A stretch of 64,000 bases of DNA from Balaenoptera acutorostrata. Its lineage: Eukaryota; Chordata; Mammalia; Artiodactyla; Balaenopteridae. The notes under the pieces were generated by a model, which was not told the DNA's origin, made no database searches, and worked only from the letters and a program-made list of their open reading frames with translations. Shown here piece after piece: positions 1 to 10,529 of the stretch; the stretch's first letter is position 1; every line of letters starts with the position of its first letter. The stretch covers positions 1 through 64,000 of the forward strand of contig NW_026646048.1 in assembly GCF_949987535.1 (NCBI RefSeq), in the 5' to 3' direction. A program made the position numbers and the translations under genes.

Positions 1-1744
1 GGAAACAGATTTCAGGAGGTAGATTCGAATCGCCTTGAAAGCACATGAAAAGCGGCAAAACGTGGACAATGATGCCCTTGGCCAAAAAGGGCGTATGCGT
101 TTTTTCCTGAATATATTCAGGAAAAAACGCATACGCCCTTTTTGGCCAACCAAGCAACCTGGAAAGGCCAATCAGCGCTCAAAGAAGTCTCGCTTCCCAG
201 CGGGCAAAAGGGCCATGCGGAAAAAAGTGTCCAAACCAGAAATGCAGGACCGGCCATGGAGAAATGGGAGCCTTGCTACGCTGATGGGTGGGATGTAAAT
301 TGCCAACAGCCACTCTGGAGAAGTGTACGGTGTGTTCTGAAACATCTAAAAAACACAGCTTGGAGAGCATAGGGCACTTCCACTCATGGGCGTATAAATT
401 GGGAAAACTAAAAATCAGCAAGACACAGGCACCCCAAAGTTTAGGGCTGCTCTGTTGACAAGAACCCCCACTTCATTACACCTTAAATATCCTAGGAAGA
501 GAAAAATGGATAAAGAAGTTGTGGTCCTCATGTACAATGGAATATCACTCAGCCATGAAATCACGTCATAAGGCTAGTGCAGCACGATGAGTGGATTTAG
601 TACGACGATTCTAAGTGAAATAAGTCCACACGAAAAAGACACTTATCATAAGATATCACTTCGAGAGGGAATGTAAAAACCGCTACACTTGAACTGAATT
701 ACAAAACAGAACAGAGTCACACGTTTAGGAAACACACTATGGCTGCTGAACGGGAAAGGTGAGGTGGGGTGATGCATAAAACAAGGGTTTCAAATTAGCT
801 CAGATACCGTTCCATAAACCCAATATGTAAGAGACAAGACCTATCCTTTTTCAGTGAACTGGACTCAACACCCCCTATTCACCGCACAAGAATATATCTG
901 ACTAGTAAGAATCTTCAAACCTATGTATTGATATCTCTCGTAAGTGAGTCAAGGGGGTGTAAAGCGGCATAAACACAGCCGTGAAAAGCAGCTAAACCCC
1001 ATTATACAAATAAATTACTTTTCAAACCCGTGAAACAAAGACAGTGAAAGAGAGAGAAATTCTTCCAAAAATCGTTCAGGGGCTGTGATGAAACCTGGAT
1101 TGACCATATCTAGACCACAGCTGATTGAGACATAAGGGTGGACACTCTTGGGCTGAGAGGTTCGGTGAGGTTGGGTGAGCCAACGCAGACCCTTTCAAGT
1201 AATACTGCATGGTACCCATCCCATGGGTCCAAATCTCCAGGTTCAAGGGCATCCTCTACGTCGAAAACAGGCATGAGAAACCCAGAAGATGTACACCGTG
1301 TGATCGGGAAAGGTTTCTAAAACGCACCTCATTTCTCATCTCCTTGGCTCGGGTTCGCCATTGCAGCCGATTTACTAGCCATCTCCCTCCTTGGAGAATC
1401 AGCACCTTTAACCTCCTGTTCCGTACAGGTTGCAATTTGTCCTGAGATGAACGGGAAGAGGGGGAACCAATGAGAGACTAGCTCTAGGTGTTGGGACAGG
1501 CACAGGTCACTCTATGTTCCCATCAGGAAGAAGAATTAAGCACAAGCTCAGCCTGCCCCCCCAGAACCAGAAGAGGGCAGAAGCAATCCTGCGCTTTTGC
1601 GGCCAGCTCCCAAAAAAGCGAGTTGAAAAATGGAGCTCAGGGGCCCTGCAATTCACAAACTGCAGAGTTTTAAATGATACCTCTCGTCCACAAATATATT
1701 AAGGGAAGGCAACGAAGAGGCTTTGAAAGCAAGGCAGAATTGCA
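1..1744 (+). repeat. Satellite unit 1 (1,744 bp, indel-rich)
   Basis: Net 15 bp short of standard length. Many one-base losses, such as GCGCTCAAAG for GCGCTCCAAAG near 180, CCTAGGAAGAG near 493, ATCACGTC near 561 and TTAGTACG near 598. The palindrome at 78-149 is perfect. The indel pattern suggests poor consensus quality rather than biology. Confidence 0.93.
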
Positions 1745-3494
1745 GGAAACAGATTTCAGGAGGTAGATTCGAATCGCCTTGAAAGCACATGAAAAGCGGC
1801 AAAACGTGGACAATGATGCCCTTGGCCAAAAAGGGCGTATGCGTTTTTTCCTGAATATATTCAGGAAAAAACGCATACGCCCTTTTTGGCCAACCAAGCA
1901 ACCTGGAAAGGCCAATCAGCGCTCCAAAGAAGTCTCGCTTCCCAGCGGGCAAAAGGGCCATGCGGAAAAAAGTGTCCAAACCAGAAATGCAGGACCGGCC
2001 ATGGAGAAATGGGAGCCTTGCTACGCTGATGGGTGGGATGTAAATTGCCAACAGCCACTCTGGAGAAGTGTACGGTGTGTTCTGAAACATCTAAAAAACA
2101 CAGCTTGGAGAGCATAGGGCACTTCCCCTCATGGGCGTATAAATTGGGAAAACTAAAAATCAGCAAGACACAGGCACCCCAAAGTTTAGGGCTGCTCTGT
2201 TGACAAGAACCCCCACTTCATTACACCTGTAAATATCCTAGGAAAGAGAAAAATGGATAAAGAAGTTGTGGTCTCATGTACAATGGATATCACTCAGCCA
2301 TGAAATCAACGTCATAAGGCTAGTAGCAGCACGATGAGTGGATTTAGGTACGACGATTCTAAGTGAAATAAGTCACACAGAAAAAGACACTTATCATAAG
2401 ATATCACTTCGAGAGGGAATGTAAAAACCGCTACACTTGAACTGAATTACAAACAGAACAGAGTCACACGTTTAGGAAACACACTATGGCTGCTGAACGG
2501 GAAAGGTGAGGTGGGGTGATGCATAAAACAAGGGTTTCAAATTAGCTCAGATACCGTTCCATAAACCAATATGTAAGAGACAAGACCTATTCCTTTTTCA
2601 GTGAACTGGACTCAACACCCCCTATTCACCGCACAAGAATATATCTGACTAGTAAGAATCTTCAAACCTATGTATTGATATCTCTCCGTAAGTGAGTCAA
2701 GGGGGTGTAAAGCGGCATAAACACAGCGTGAAAAGCAGCTAAACCCCATTATACAAATAAATTACTTTTCAAAACCCGTGAAACAAAGACAGTGAAAGAG
2801 AGAGAAATTCTTCCAAAATTCGTTCAGGGGCTGTGATGCAACCTGGATTGACCATATCTAGACCCACAGCTGATTGAGACATAAGGGTGGACACTCTTGG
2901 GGCTGAGAGGTTCGGTGAGGTTGGGTGAGCCAACGCAGACCCTTTCAAGTAATACTGCATGGTACCCATCCCATGGGTCCCAAATCTCCAGGTTCAAGGG
3001 CATCTTCTACGTCGAAAACAGGCATGAGAAACCCAGAAGATGGTAACCGTGTGATCGGGGAAAGGTTTCTAAAACGCACCTCATTTCTCATCTCCTTGGC
3101 TCGGGTCGCCATTCCAGCCGATTTCTAGCCATCTCCCTCCTTGGAGAATCAGCACCTTTAACCTCCTGTTCCGTACAGGTTGCAATTTGTCCTGAGGATG
3201 AACGGGAAGAGGGGGAACCAATGAGAGACTAGCTCTAGGTGTTGGGACAGGCACAGGTCACTCTATGTTCCCATCAGGAAGAAGAATTAAGCACAAGCTC
3301 AGCCTGCCCCCCAGAACCAGAAGAGGGCCTGAAGCAATCCTGCGCTTTTGCGGCCAGCTCCCAAAAAAGCGAGTGAAAAATGGAGCTCAGGGGCCCTGCA
3401 ATTCACAAACCTGCAGAGTTTTAAATGATACCTCTCGTCCACAAATATATTAAGGGAAGGCAACGAAGAGGCTTTGAAAGCAAGGCAGATTGCA
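1745..3494 (+). repeat. Satellite unit 2 (1,750 bp, indel-rich)
   Basis: Net 9 bp short. It has an insertion in CACCTGTAAAT near 2225 and losses in GTCTCATG near 2272 and GGGTCGCC near 3103. The palindrome at 1822-1893 is perfect. Confidence 0.93.
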
Positions 3495-5255
3495 GGAAAC
3501 AGATTTCAGGAGGTAGATTCGAATCGCCTTGAAAGCACATGAAAAGCGGCAAAACGTGGACAATGATGCCCTTGGCCAAAAAAGGGCGTATGCGTTTTTT
3601 CCTGAATATATTCAGGAAAAAACGCATACGCCTTTTGGCCAACCAAGCAACCTGGAAAGGCCAATCAGCGCTCCAAAGAAGTCTCGCTTCCCAGCGGGCA
3701 AAAGGGCCATGCGGAAAAAAGTGTCCAAAACCAGAAATGCAGGACGGCCATGGAGAAATGGGAGCCTTGCTACGCTGATGGGGTGGGATGTAAATTGCCA
3801 ACAGCCACTCTGGAGAAGTGTACGGTGTGTTCTGAAACATCTAAAAAACACAGCTTGGAGAGCATAGGGCACTTCCACTCATGGGCGTATAAATTGGGAA
3901 AACTAAAAATCAGCAAGACACAGGCACCCAAAGTTAGGGCTGCTCTGTTGACAAGAACCCCCACTTCATTACACCTTAAATATCCTAGGAAAGAGAAAAA
4001 TGGATATAAGAAGTTGTGGTCCTCATGTACAATGGAATATCACTCAGCCATGAAATCAACGTCATAAGGCTAGTAGCAGCACGATGAGTGTGGATTTAGG
4101 TACGACGATTCTAAGTGAAATAAGTCACACAGAAAAAGACACTTATCATAAGATATCACTTCGAGAGGGAATGTAAAAACCGCTACACTTGAACTGAATT
4201 ACAAAACAGAACAGAGTCACACGTTTAGGAAACACACTATGGCTGCTGAACGGTGAAAGGTGAGGTGGGGTGATGCATAAAACAAGGGTTTCAAATTAGC
4301 TCAGATACCGTTCCATAAACCCAATATGTAAGAGACAAGACCTATTCCTTTTTCAGTGAACTGGACTCAACACCCCCTATTCACCGCACAAGAATATATC
4401 TGACTAGTAAGAAATCTTCAAACCTATGTATTGATATCTCTCCGTAAGTGAGTCAAGGGGGGTGTAAAGCGGCATAAACACAGCCGTGAAAAGCAGCTAA
4501 CCCCATTATACAAATAAATTACTTTTCAAAACCCGTGAAACAAAGACAGTGAAAGAGAGAGAAATTCTTCCAAAATTCGTTCAGGGGCTGTGATGCAACC
4601 TGGATTGACCATATCTAGACCCACAGCTGATTGAGACATAAGGGTGGACACTCTTGGGGCTGAGAGGTTTCGGTGAGGTTGGGTGAAGCCAACGCAGACC
4701 CTTTCAAGTAATACTGCATGGTACCCATCCATGGTCCCAAATCTCCAGGTTCAAGGGCATCTTCCTACGTCGAAAACAGGCATGAGAAACCCAGAAGATG
4801 GTACACCGTGTGATCGGGAAAGGTTTCTAAAACGCACCTCATTTCTCATCTCCTTGGCTCGGGTTCGCCATTCCAGCCGATTTACTAGCCATCTCCCTCC
4901 TTGGAGAATCAGCACCTTTAACCTCCTGTTCCGTACAGGTTGCAATTTGTCCTGAGGATGAACGGAAGAGGGGGAACCAATGAGAGACTAGCTCTAGGTG
5001 TTGGGACAGGCACAGGTCACTCTATGTTCCCATCAGGAAGAAGAATTAAGCACAAGCTCAGCCTGCCCCCCAGAACCAGAAGAGGGCCTGAAGCAATCCT
5101 GCGCTTTTGCGGCCAGCTCCCAAAAAAGCGAGTTGAAAAATGGAGCTCAGGGGCCCTGCAATTCACAAACCTGCAGAGTTTTAAATGATACCTCTCGTCC
5201 ACAAATATATTAAGGGAAGGCAACGAAGAGGCTTTGAAAGCAAGGCAGAATTGCA
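3495..5255 (+). repeat. Satellite unit 3 (1,761 bp, indel-rich)
   Basis: Gains and losses of single bases roughly cancel. They include an extra A in the left arm of the palindrome and two bases missing from the right arm. Frame shifts here let the L1 ORF2 relic read through as one frame from the QPLW-like region towards TMEYHSAMK, by accident of these indels. Confidence 0.93.
3572..3642. repeat. Damaged palindrome copy, unit 3 (indels)
   Basis: One extra A in the left arm and two bases missing in the right arm (GCCTTTTGG for GCCCTTTTTGG). All three are homopolymer length changes, in the indel-rich end of the window, so sequencing error is likely. Confidence 0.9.
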
Positions 5256-7011
5256 GGAAACAGATTTCAGGAGGTAGATTCGAATCGCCTTGAAAGCACA
5301 TGAAAAGCGGCAAAACGTGGACAATGATGCCCTTGGCCAAAAAGGGCGTATGCGTTTTTTCCTGAATATATTCAGGAAAAAACGCATACGCCCTTTTTGG
5401 CCAACCAAGCAACCTGGAAAGGCCAATCAGCGCTCCAAAGAAGTCTCGCTTCCCAGCGGGCAAAAGGGCCATGCGGAAAAAAGTGTCCAAACCAGAAATG
5501 CAGGACCGGCCATGGAGAAATGGGAGCCTTGCTACGCTGATGGGTGGGATGTAAATTGCCAACAGCCACTCTGGAGAAGTGTACGGTGTGTTCTGAAACA
5601 TCTAAAAAACACAGCTTGGAGAGCATAGGGCACTTCCACTCATGGGCGTATAAATTGGGAAAACTAAAAATCAGCAAGACACAGGCACCCCAAAGTTTAG
5701 GGCTGCTCTGTTGACAAGAACCCCCACTTCATTACACCTTAAATATCCTAGGAAAGAGAAAAATGGATAAAGAAGTTGTGGTCCTCATGTACAATGGAAT
5801 ATCACTCAGCCATGAAATCAACGTCATAAGGCTAGTAGCAGCACGATGAGTGGATTTAGGTACGACGATTCTAAGTGAAATAAGTCACACAGAAAAGACA
5901 CTTATCATAAGATATCACTTCGAGAGGAATGTAAAAACCGCTACACTTGAACTGAATTACAAAACAGAACAGAGTCACACGTTTAGGAAACACACTATGG
6001 CTGCTGAACGGGAAAGGTGAGGTGGGGTGATGCATAAAACAAGGGTTTCAAATTAGCTCAGATACCGTTCCATAAACCCAATATGTAAGAGACAAGACCT
6101 ATTCCTTTTTCAGTGAACTGGACTCAACACCCCCTATTCACCGCACAAGAATATATCTGACTAGTAAGAATCTTCAAACCTATGTATTGATATCTCTCCG
6201 TAAGTGAGTCAAGGGGTGTAAAGCGGCATAAACACAGCCGTGAAAAGCAGCTAAACCCCATTATACAAATAAATTACTTTTCAAAACCCGTGAAACAAAG
6301 ACAGTGAAAGAGAGAGAAATTCTTCCAAAATTCGTTCAGGGGCTGTGATGCAACCTGGATTGACCATATCTAGACCCACAGCTGATTGAGACATAAGGGT
6401 GGACACTCTTGGGGCTGAGAGGTTCGGTGAGGTTGGGTGAGCCAACGCAGACCCTTTCAAGTAATACTGCATGGTACCCATCCCATGGGTCCCAAATCTC
6501 CAGGTTCAAGGGCATCTTCCTACGTCGAAAACAGGCATGAGAAACCCAGAAGACGGTACACCGTGTGATCGGGAAAGGTTTCTAAAACGCACCTCATTTC
6601 TCATCTCCTTTGCTCGGGTTCGCCATTCCAGCCGATTTACTAGCCATCTCCCTCCTTGGAGAATCAGCACCTTTAACCTCCTGTTCCGTAGAGGTTGCAA
6701 TTTGTCCTGAGGATGAACGGGAAGAGGGGGAACCAATGAGAGACTAGCTCTAGGTGTTGGGACAGGCACAGGTCACTCTATTTTCCCATCAGGAAGAAGA
6801 ATTAAGCACAAGCTCAGCCTGCCCCCCAGAACCAGAAGAGGGCCTGAAGCAATCCTGCGCATTTGCGGCCAGCTCCCAAAAAAGCGAGTTGAAAAATGGA
6901 GCTCAGGGGCCCTGCAATTCACAAACCTGCAGAGTTTTAAATGATACCTCTCGTCCACAAATATATTAAGGGAAGGCAACGAAGAGGCTTTGAAAGCAAG
7001 GCAGAATTGCA
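5256..7011 (+). repeat. Satellite unit 4 (1,756 bp)
   Basis: Three single-base homopolymer losses account for the length: an A run near 5893, a GG for GGG near 5927 and a GGGG for GGGGG near 6213. A private CCGTAGAGG occurs near 6686. The palindrome at 5333-5404 is perfect. From here on the consensus is clean. Confidence 0.95.
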
Positions 7012-7088
7012 GGAAACAGATTTCAGGAGGTAGATTCGAATCGCCTTGAAAGCACATGAAAAGCGGCAAAACGTGGACAATGATGCCC

Positions 7089-7160
7089 TTGGCCAAAAAG
7101 GGCGTATGCGTTTTTTCCTGAATATATTCAGGAAAAAACGCATACGCCCTTTTTGGCCAA
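7089..7160. repeat. 72-bp perfect palindrome (reference copy, unit 5)
   Basis: The two 36-bp arms are exact reverse complements with no spacer. The ends are TTGGCC and GGCCAA, the centre is AATATATT, and each arm holds a GGGCGTATGCG core. The next outer bases (C and C) do not pair, so the ends are sharp. Such a sequence can fold as a cruciform in DNA or a long hairpin in RNA. It is perfect in 30 units, starting at 78, 1822, 5333, 7089, 8848, 10607, 14125, 15884, 17643, 21161, 22920, 24679, 26438, 28197, 29956, 31715, 33474, 35233, 36991, 40508, 42267, 45785, 47544, 51062, 52821, 54580, 56339, 58098, 61616 and 63375. It interrupts L1-derived sequence, so it looks like an insertion. I see no clear target-site duplication and do not recognise its source. 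Confidence 0.97.
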
Positions 7161-8026
7161 CCAAGCAACCTGGAAAGGCCAATCAGCGCTCCAAAGAAGT
7201 CTCGCTTCCCAGCGGGCAAAAGGGCCATGCGGAAAAAAGTGTCCAAACCAGAAATGCAGGACCGGCCATGGAGAAATGGGAGCCTTGCTACGCTGATGGG
7301 TGGGATGTAAATTGCCAACAGCCACTCTGGAGAAGTGTACGGTGTGTTCTGAAACATCTAAAAAACACAGCTTGGAGAGCATAGGGCACTTCCACTCATG
7401 GGCGTATAAATTGGGAAAACTAAAAATCAGCAAGACACAGGCACCCCAAAGTTTAGGGCTGCTCTGTTGACAAGAACCCCCACTTCATTACACCTTAAAT
7501 ATCCTAGGAAAGAGAAAAATGGATAAAGAAGTTGTGGTCCTCATGTACAATGGAATATCACTCAGCCATGAAATCAACGTCATAAGGCTAGTAGCAGCAC
7601 GATGAGTGGATTTAGGTACGACGATTCTAAGTGAAATAAGTCACACAGAAAAAGACACTTATCATAAGATATCACTTCGAGAGGGAATGTAAAAACCGCT
7701 ACACTTGAACTGAATTACAAAACAGAACAGAGTCACACGTTTAGGAAACACACTATGGCTGCTGAACGGGAAAGGTGAGGTGGGGTGATGCATAAAACAA
7801 GGGTTTCAAATTAGCTCAGATACCGTTCCATAAACCCAATATGTAAGAGACAAGACCTATTCCTTTTTCAGTGAACTGGACTCAACACCCCCTATTCACC
7901 GCACAAGAATATATCTGACTAGTAAGAATCTTCAAACCTATGTATTGATATCTCTCCGTAAGTGAGTCAAGGGGGTGTAAAGCGGCATAAACACAGCCGT
8001 GAAAAGCAGCTAAACCCCATTATACA

Positions 8027-8032
8027 AATAAA
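8027..8032 (+). promoter_or_regulatory. AATAAA polyadenylation-signal relic at the L1 3' end
   Basis: The hexamer sits where the L1 3' end should carry its poly(A) signal, just before the L1 similarity stops. Units 15-19 have AAAAATACATT here and so lack it; units 20-24 and 26-36 keep AATAAA in the form AAAAATAAATT. There is no poly(A) tract after it. Whether it acts on any transcript cannot be told from sequence. Confidence 0.5.
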
Positions 8033-8041
8033 TTACTTTTC

Positions 8042-8770
8042 AAAACCCGTGAAACAAAGACAGTGAAAGAGAGAGAAATTCTTCCAAAATTCGTTCAGGG
8101 GCTGTGATGCAACCTGGATTGACCATATCTAGACCCACAGCTGATTGAGACATAAGGGTGGACACTCTTGGGGCTGAGAGGTTCGGTGAGGTTGGGTGAG
8201 CCAACGCAGACCCTTTCAAGTAATACTGCATGGTACCCATCCCATGGGTCCCAAATCTCCAGGTTCAAGGGCATCTTCCTACGTCGAAAACAGGCATGAG
8301 AAACCCAGAAGATGGTACACCGTGTGATCGGGAAAGGTTTCTAAAACGCACCTCATTTCTCATCTCCTTTGCTCGGGTTCACCATTCCAGCCGATTTACT
8401 AGCCATCTCCCTCCTTGGAGAATCAGCACCTTTAACCTCCTGTTCCGTACAGGTTGCAATTTGTCCTGAGGATGAACGGGAAGAGGGGGAACCAATGAGA
8501 GACTAGCTCTAGGTGTTGGGACAGGCACAGGTCACTCTATGTTCCCATCAGGAAGAAGAATTAAGCACAAGCTCAGCCTGCCCCCCAGAACCAGAAGAGG
8601 GCCTGAAGCAATCCTGCGCTTTTGCGGCCAGCTCCCAAAAAAGCGAGTTGAAAAATGGAGCTCAGGGGCACTGCAATTCACAAACCTGCAGAGTTTTAAA
8701 TGATACCTCTCGTCCACAAATATATTAAGGGAAGGCAACGAAGAGGCTTTGAAAGCAAGGCAGAATTGCA
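8042..8770. repeat. Unrecognised 3' module of the satellite unit (reference copy, unit 5)
   Basis: These ~730 bp lie between the L1 3' end and the next unit. I recognise no gene or known repeat family. It contains a GAAAGAGAGAGAAA purine run, a short hairpin at 8232-8252 and a CCCCCC run near 8580. Much of the subunit-diagnostic variation is here (TATGTTCCC/TATTTTCCC, GGCCCTGC/GGCACTGC, CTTGGCTC/CTTTGCTC). It could be older L1 sequence decayed beyond recognition, or unrelated DNA captured when the unit formed. Confidence 0.6.
8232..8252. repeat. Short imperfect hairpin, 9-bp arms, 3-nt loop
   Basis: GGTACCCAT and ATGGGTCCC flank CCC. They pair with one mismatch. The element recurs in nearly every unit at the same offset. 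It holds KpnI-type GGTACC and NcoI-type CCATGG sites, useful as landmarks. No function is implied. Confidence 0.55.
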
Positions 8771-10529
8771 GGAAACAGATTTCAGGAGGTAGATTCGAAT
8801 CGCCTTGAAAGCACATGAAAAGCGGCAAAACGTGGACAATGATGCCCTTGGCCAAAAAGGGCGTATGCGTTTTTTCCTGAATATATTCAGGAAAAAACGC
8901 ATACGCCCTTTTTGGCCAACCAAGCAACCTGGAAAGGCCAATCAGCGCTCCAAAGAAGTCTCGCTTCCCAGCGGGCAAAAGGGCCATGCGGAAAAAAGTG
9001 TCCAAACCAGAAATGCAGGACCGGCCATGGAGAAATGGGAGCCTTGCTACGCTGATGGGTGGGATGTAAATTGCCAACAGCCACTCTGGAGAAGTGTACG
9101 GTGTGTTCTGAAACATCTAAAAAACACAGCTTGGAGAGCATAGGGCACTTCCACTCATGGGCGTATAAATTGGGAAAACTAAAAATCAGCAAGACACAGG
9201 CACCCCAAAGTTTAGGGCTGCTCTGTTGACAAGAACCCCCACTTCATTACACCTTAAATATCCTAGGAAAGAGAAAAATGGATAAAGAAGTTGTGGTCCT
9301 CATGTACAATGGAATATCACTCAGCCATGAAATCCACGTCATAAGGCTAGTAGCAGCACGATGAGTGGATTTAGGTACGACGATTCTAAGTGAAATAAGT
9401 CACACAGAAAAAGACACTTATCATAAGATATCACTTCGAGAGGGAATGTAAAAACCGCTACACTTGAACTGAATTACAAAACAGAACAGAGTCACACGTT
9501 TAGGAAACACACTATGGCTGCTGAACGGGAAAGGTGAGGTGGGGTGATGCATAAAACAAGGGTTTCAAATTAGCTCAGATACCGTTCCATAAACCCAATA
9601 TGTAAGAGACAAGACCTATTCCTTTTTCAGTGAACTGGACTCAACACCCCCTATTCACCGCACAAGAATATATCTGACTAGTAAGAATCTTCAAACCTAT
9701 GTATTGATATCTCTCCGTAAGTGAGTCAAGGGGGTGTAAAGCGGCATAAACACAGCCGTGAAAAGCAGCTAAACCCCATTATACAAATAAATTACTTTTC
9801 AAAACCCGTGAATCAAAGACAGTGAAAGAGAGAGAAATTCTTCCAAAATTCGTTCAGGGGCTGTGATGCAACCTGGATTGACCATATCTAGACCCACAGC
9901 TGATTGAGACATAAGGGTGGACACTCTTGGGGCTGAGAGGTTCGGTGAGGTTGGGTGAGCCAACGCAGACCCTTTCAAGTAATACTGCATGGTACCCATC
10001 CCATGGGTCCCAAATCTCCAGGTTCAAGGGCATCTTCCTACGTCGAAAACAGGCATGAGAAACCCAGAAGATGGTACACCGTGTGATCGGGAAAGGTTTC
10101 TAAAACGCACCTCATTTCTCATCTCCTTGGCTCGGGTTCGCCATTCCAGCCGATTTACTAGCCATCTCCCTCCTTGGAGAATCAGCACCTTTAACCTCCT
10201 GTTCCTTACAGGTTGCAATTTGTCCTGAGGATGAACGGGAAGAGGGGGAACCAATGAGAGACTAGCTCTAGGTGTTGGGACAGGCACAGGTCACTCTATG
10301 TTCCCATCAGGAAGAAGAATTAAGCACAAGCTCAGCCTGCCCCCCAGAACCAGAAGAGGGCCTGAAGCAATCCTGCGCTTTTGCGGCCAGCTCCCAAAAA
10401 AGCGAGTTGAAAAATGGAGCTCAGGGGCCCTGCAATTCACAAACCTGCAGAGTTTTAAATGATACCTCTCGTCCACAAATATATTAAGGGAAGGCAACGA
10501 AGAGGCTTTGAAAGCAAGGCAGAATTGCA
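8771..10529 (+). repeat. Satellite unit 6 (1,759 bp)
   Basis: Carries AATCCACG near 9333, GTGAATCAAAG near 9808 and GTTCCTTACAGG near 10201. Tail markers are TTGGCTC, TATGTTCCC and GGCCCTGC. The palindrome at 8848-8919 is perfect. Confidence 0.97.

Larger units (their letters stand above)
7050..8041 (+). pseudogene. L1 (LINE-1) 3'-end relic: ORF2 C-terminus plus 3' end (reference copy, unit 5)
   Basis: L1 similarity is visible on both sides of the palindrome. Upstream, AGCACATGAAAAG resembles the L1 stretch encoding KHMKK. Downstream, one + frame still reads GWDVNCQQPLWRSV (7298-7339), close to the ORF2 C-terminal motif WDCKxxQPLWKSV. A later frame reads TMEYHSAMKS (7547-7576), against TMEYYAAIK in L1. 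The DNA after that follows an artiodactyl/cetacean-type L1 3' end (GTGAAATAAGTCACACAGAA, then ATATCACTT) down to AATAAATTACTTTT. Frame changes between these pieces, and the 72-bp insert, show that it is dead. No reverse-transcriptase or endonuclease domain is present. The same relic occupies the first ~1,030 bp of every unit. The comparison is against L1 recalled from memory, so exact limits are approximate. Confidence 0.85.
7012..8770 (+). repeat. Satellite unit 5 (1,759 bp), reference unit for this annotation
   Basis: First unit of standard length with no suspected errors. Order: start motif, L1-like sequence from about 7050, palindrome 7089-7160, L1 ORF2 relic and 3' end to about 8041, unrecognised module to 8770. 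Marker states: TATGTTCCC, GGCACTGC and a private GGTTCACC near 8378. Confidence 0.97.

Noticed and set aside
3750..4067. Apparent 105-codon L1 ORF2 frame in unit 3
   Set aside because: It is continuous only because of single-base indels in the low-quality part of the window; the same region in clean units is split between frames.
7025..7033. Shine-Dalgarno-like AGGAGGTAG upstream of the TTG
   Set aside because: The sequence is mammalian satellite DNA with an L1 relic; a bacterial ribosome site is a chance match.
6773..7357. Antisense 194-codon open frame repeated in most units
   Set aside because: It runs antisense through the L1 relic and palindrome, is broken by stops in several units (for example units 17, 27 and 30), overlaps open frames in other phases, and shows amino-acid changes without restraint. 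It repeats because the satellite repeats.
7046..7384. 112-codon + strand frame open in nearly all units
   Set aside because: Its last third is the decayed L1 ORF2 C-terminus and its middle is the palindrome read through. It starts at a TTG, has no promoter or full domain, and is kept open by homogenisation rather than by coding use.
8181..8197. Possible CENP-B box (GTTCGGTGAGGTTGGGT)
   Set aside because: Only 7 of the 9 essential positions of the TTCGnnnnAnnCGGG motif match: G replaces A and T replaces C. One change could be CpG decay, but binding is unlikely. Worth testing only with CENP-B data from the species.
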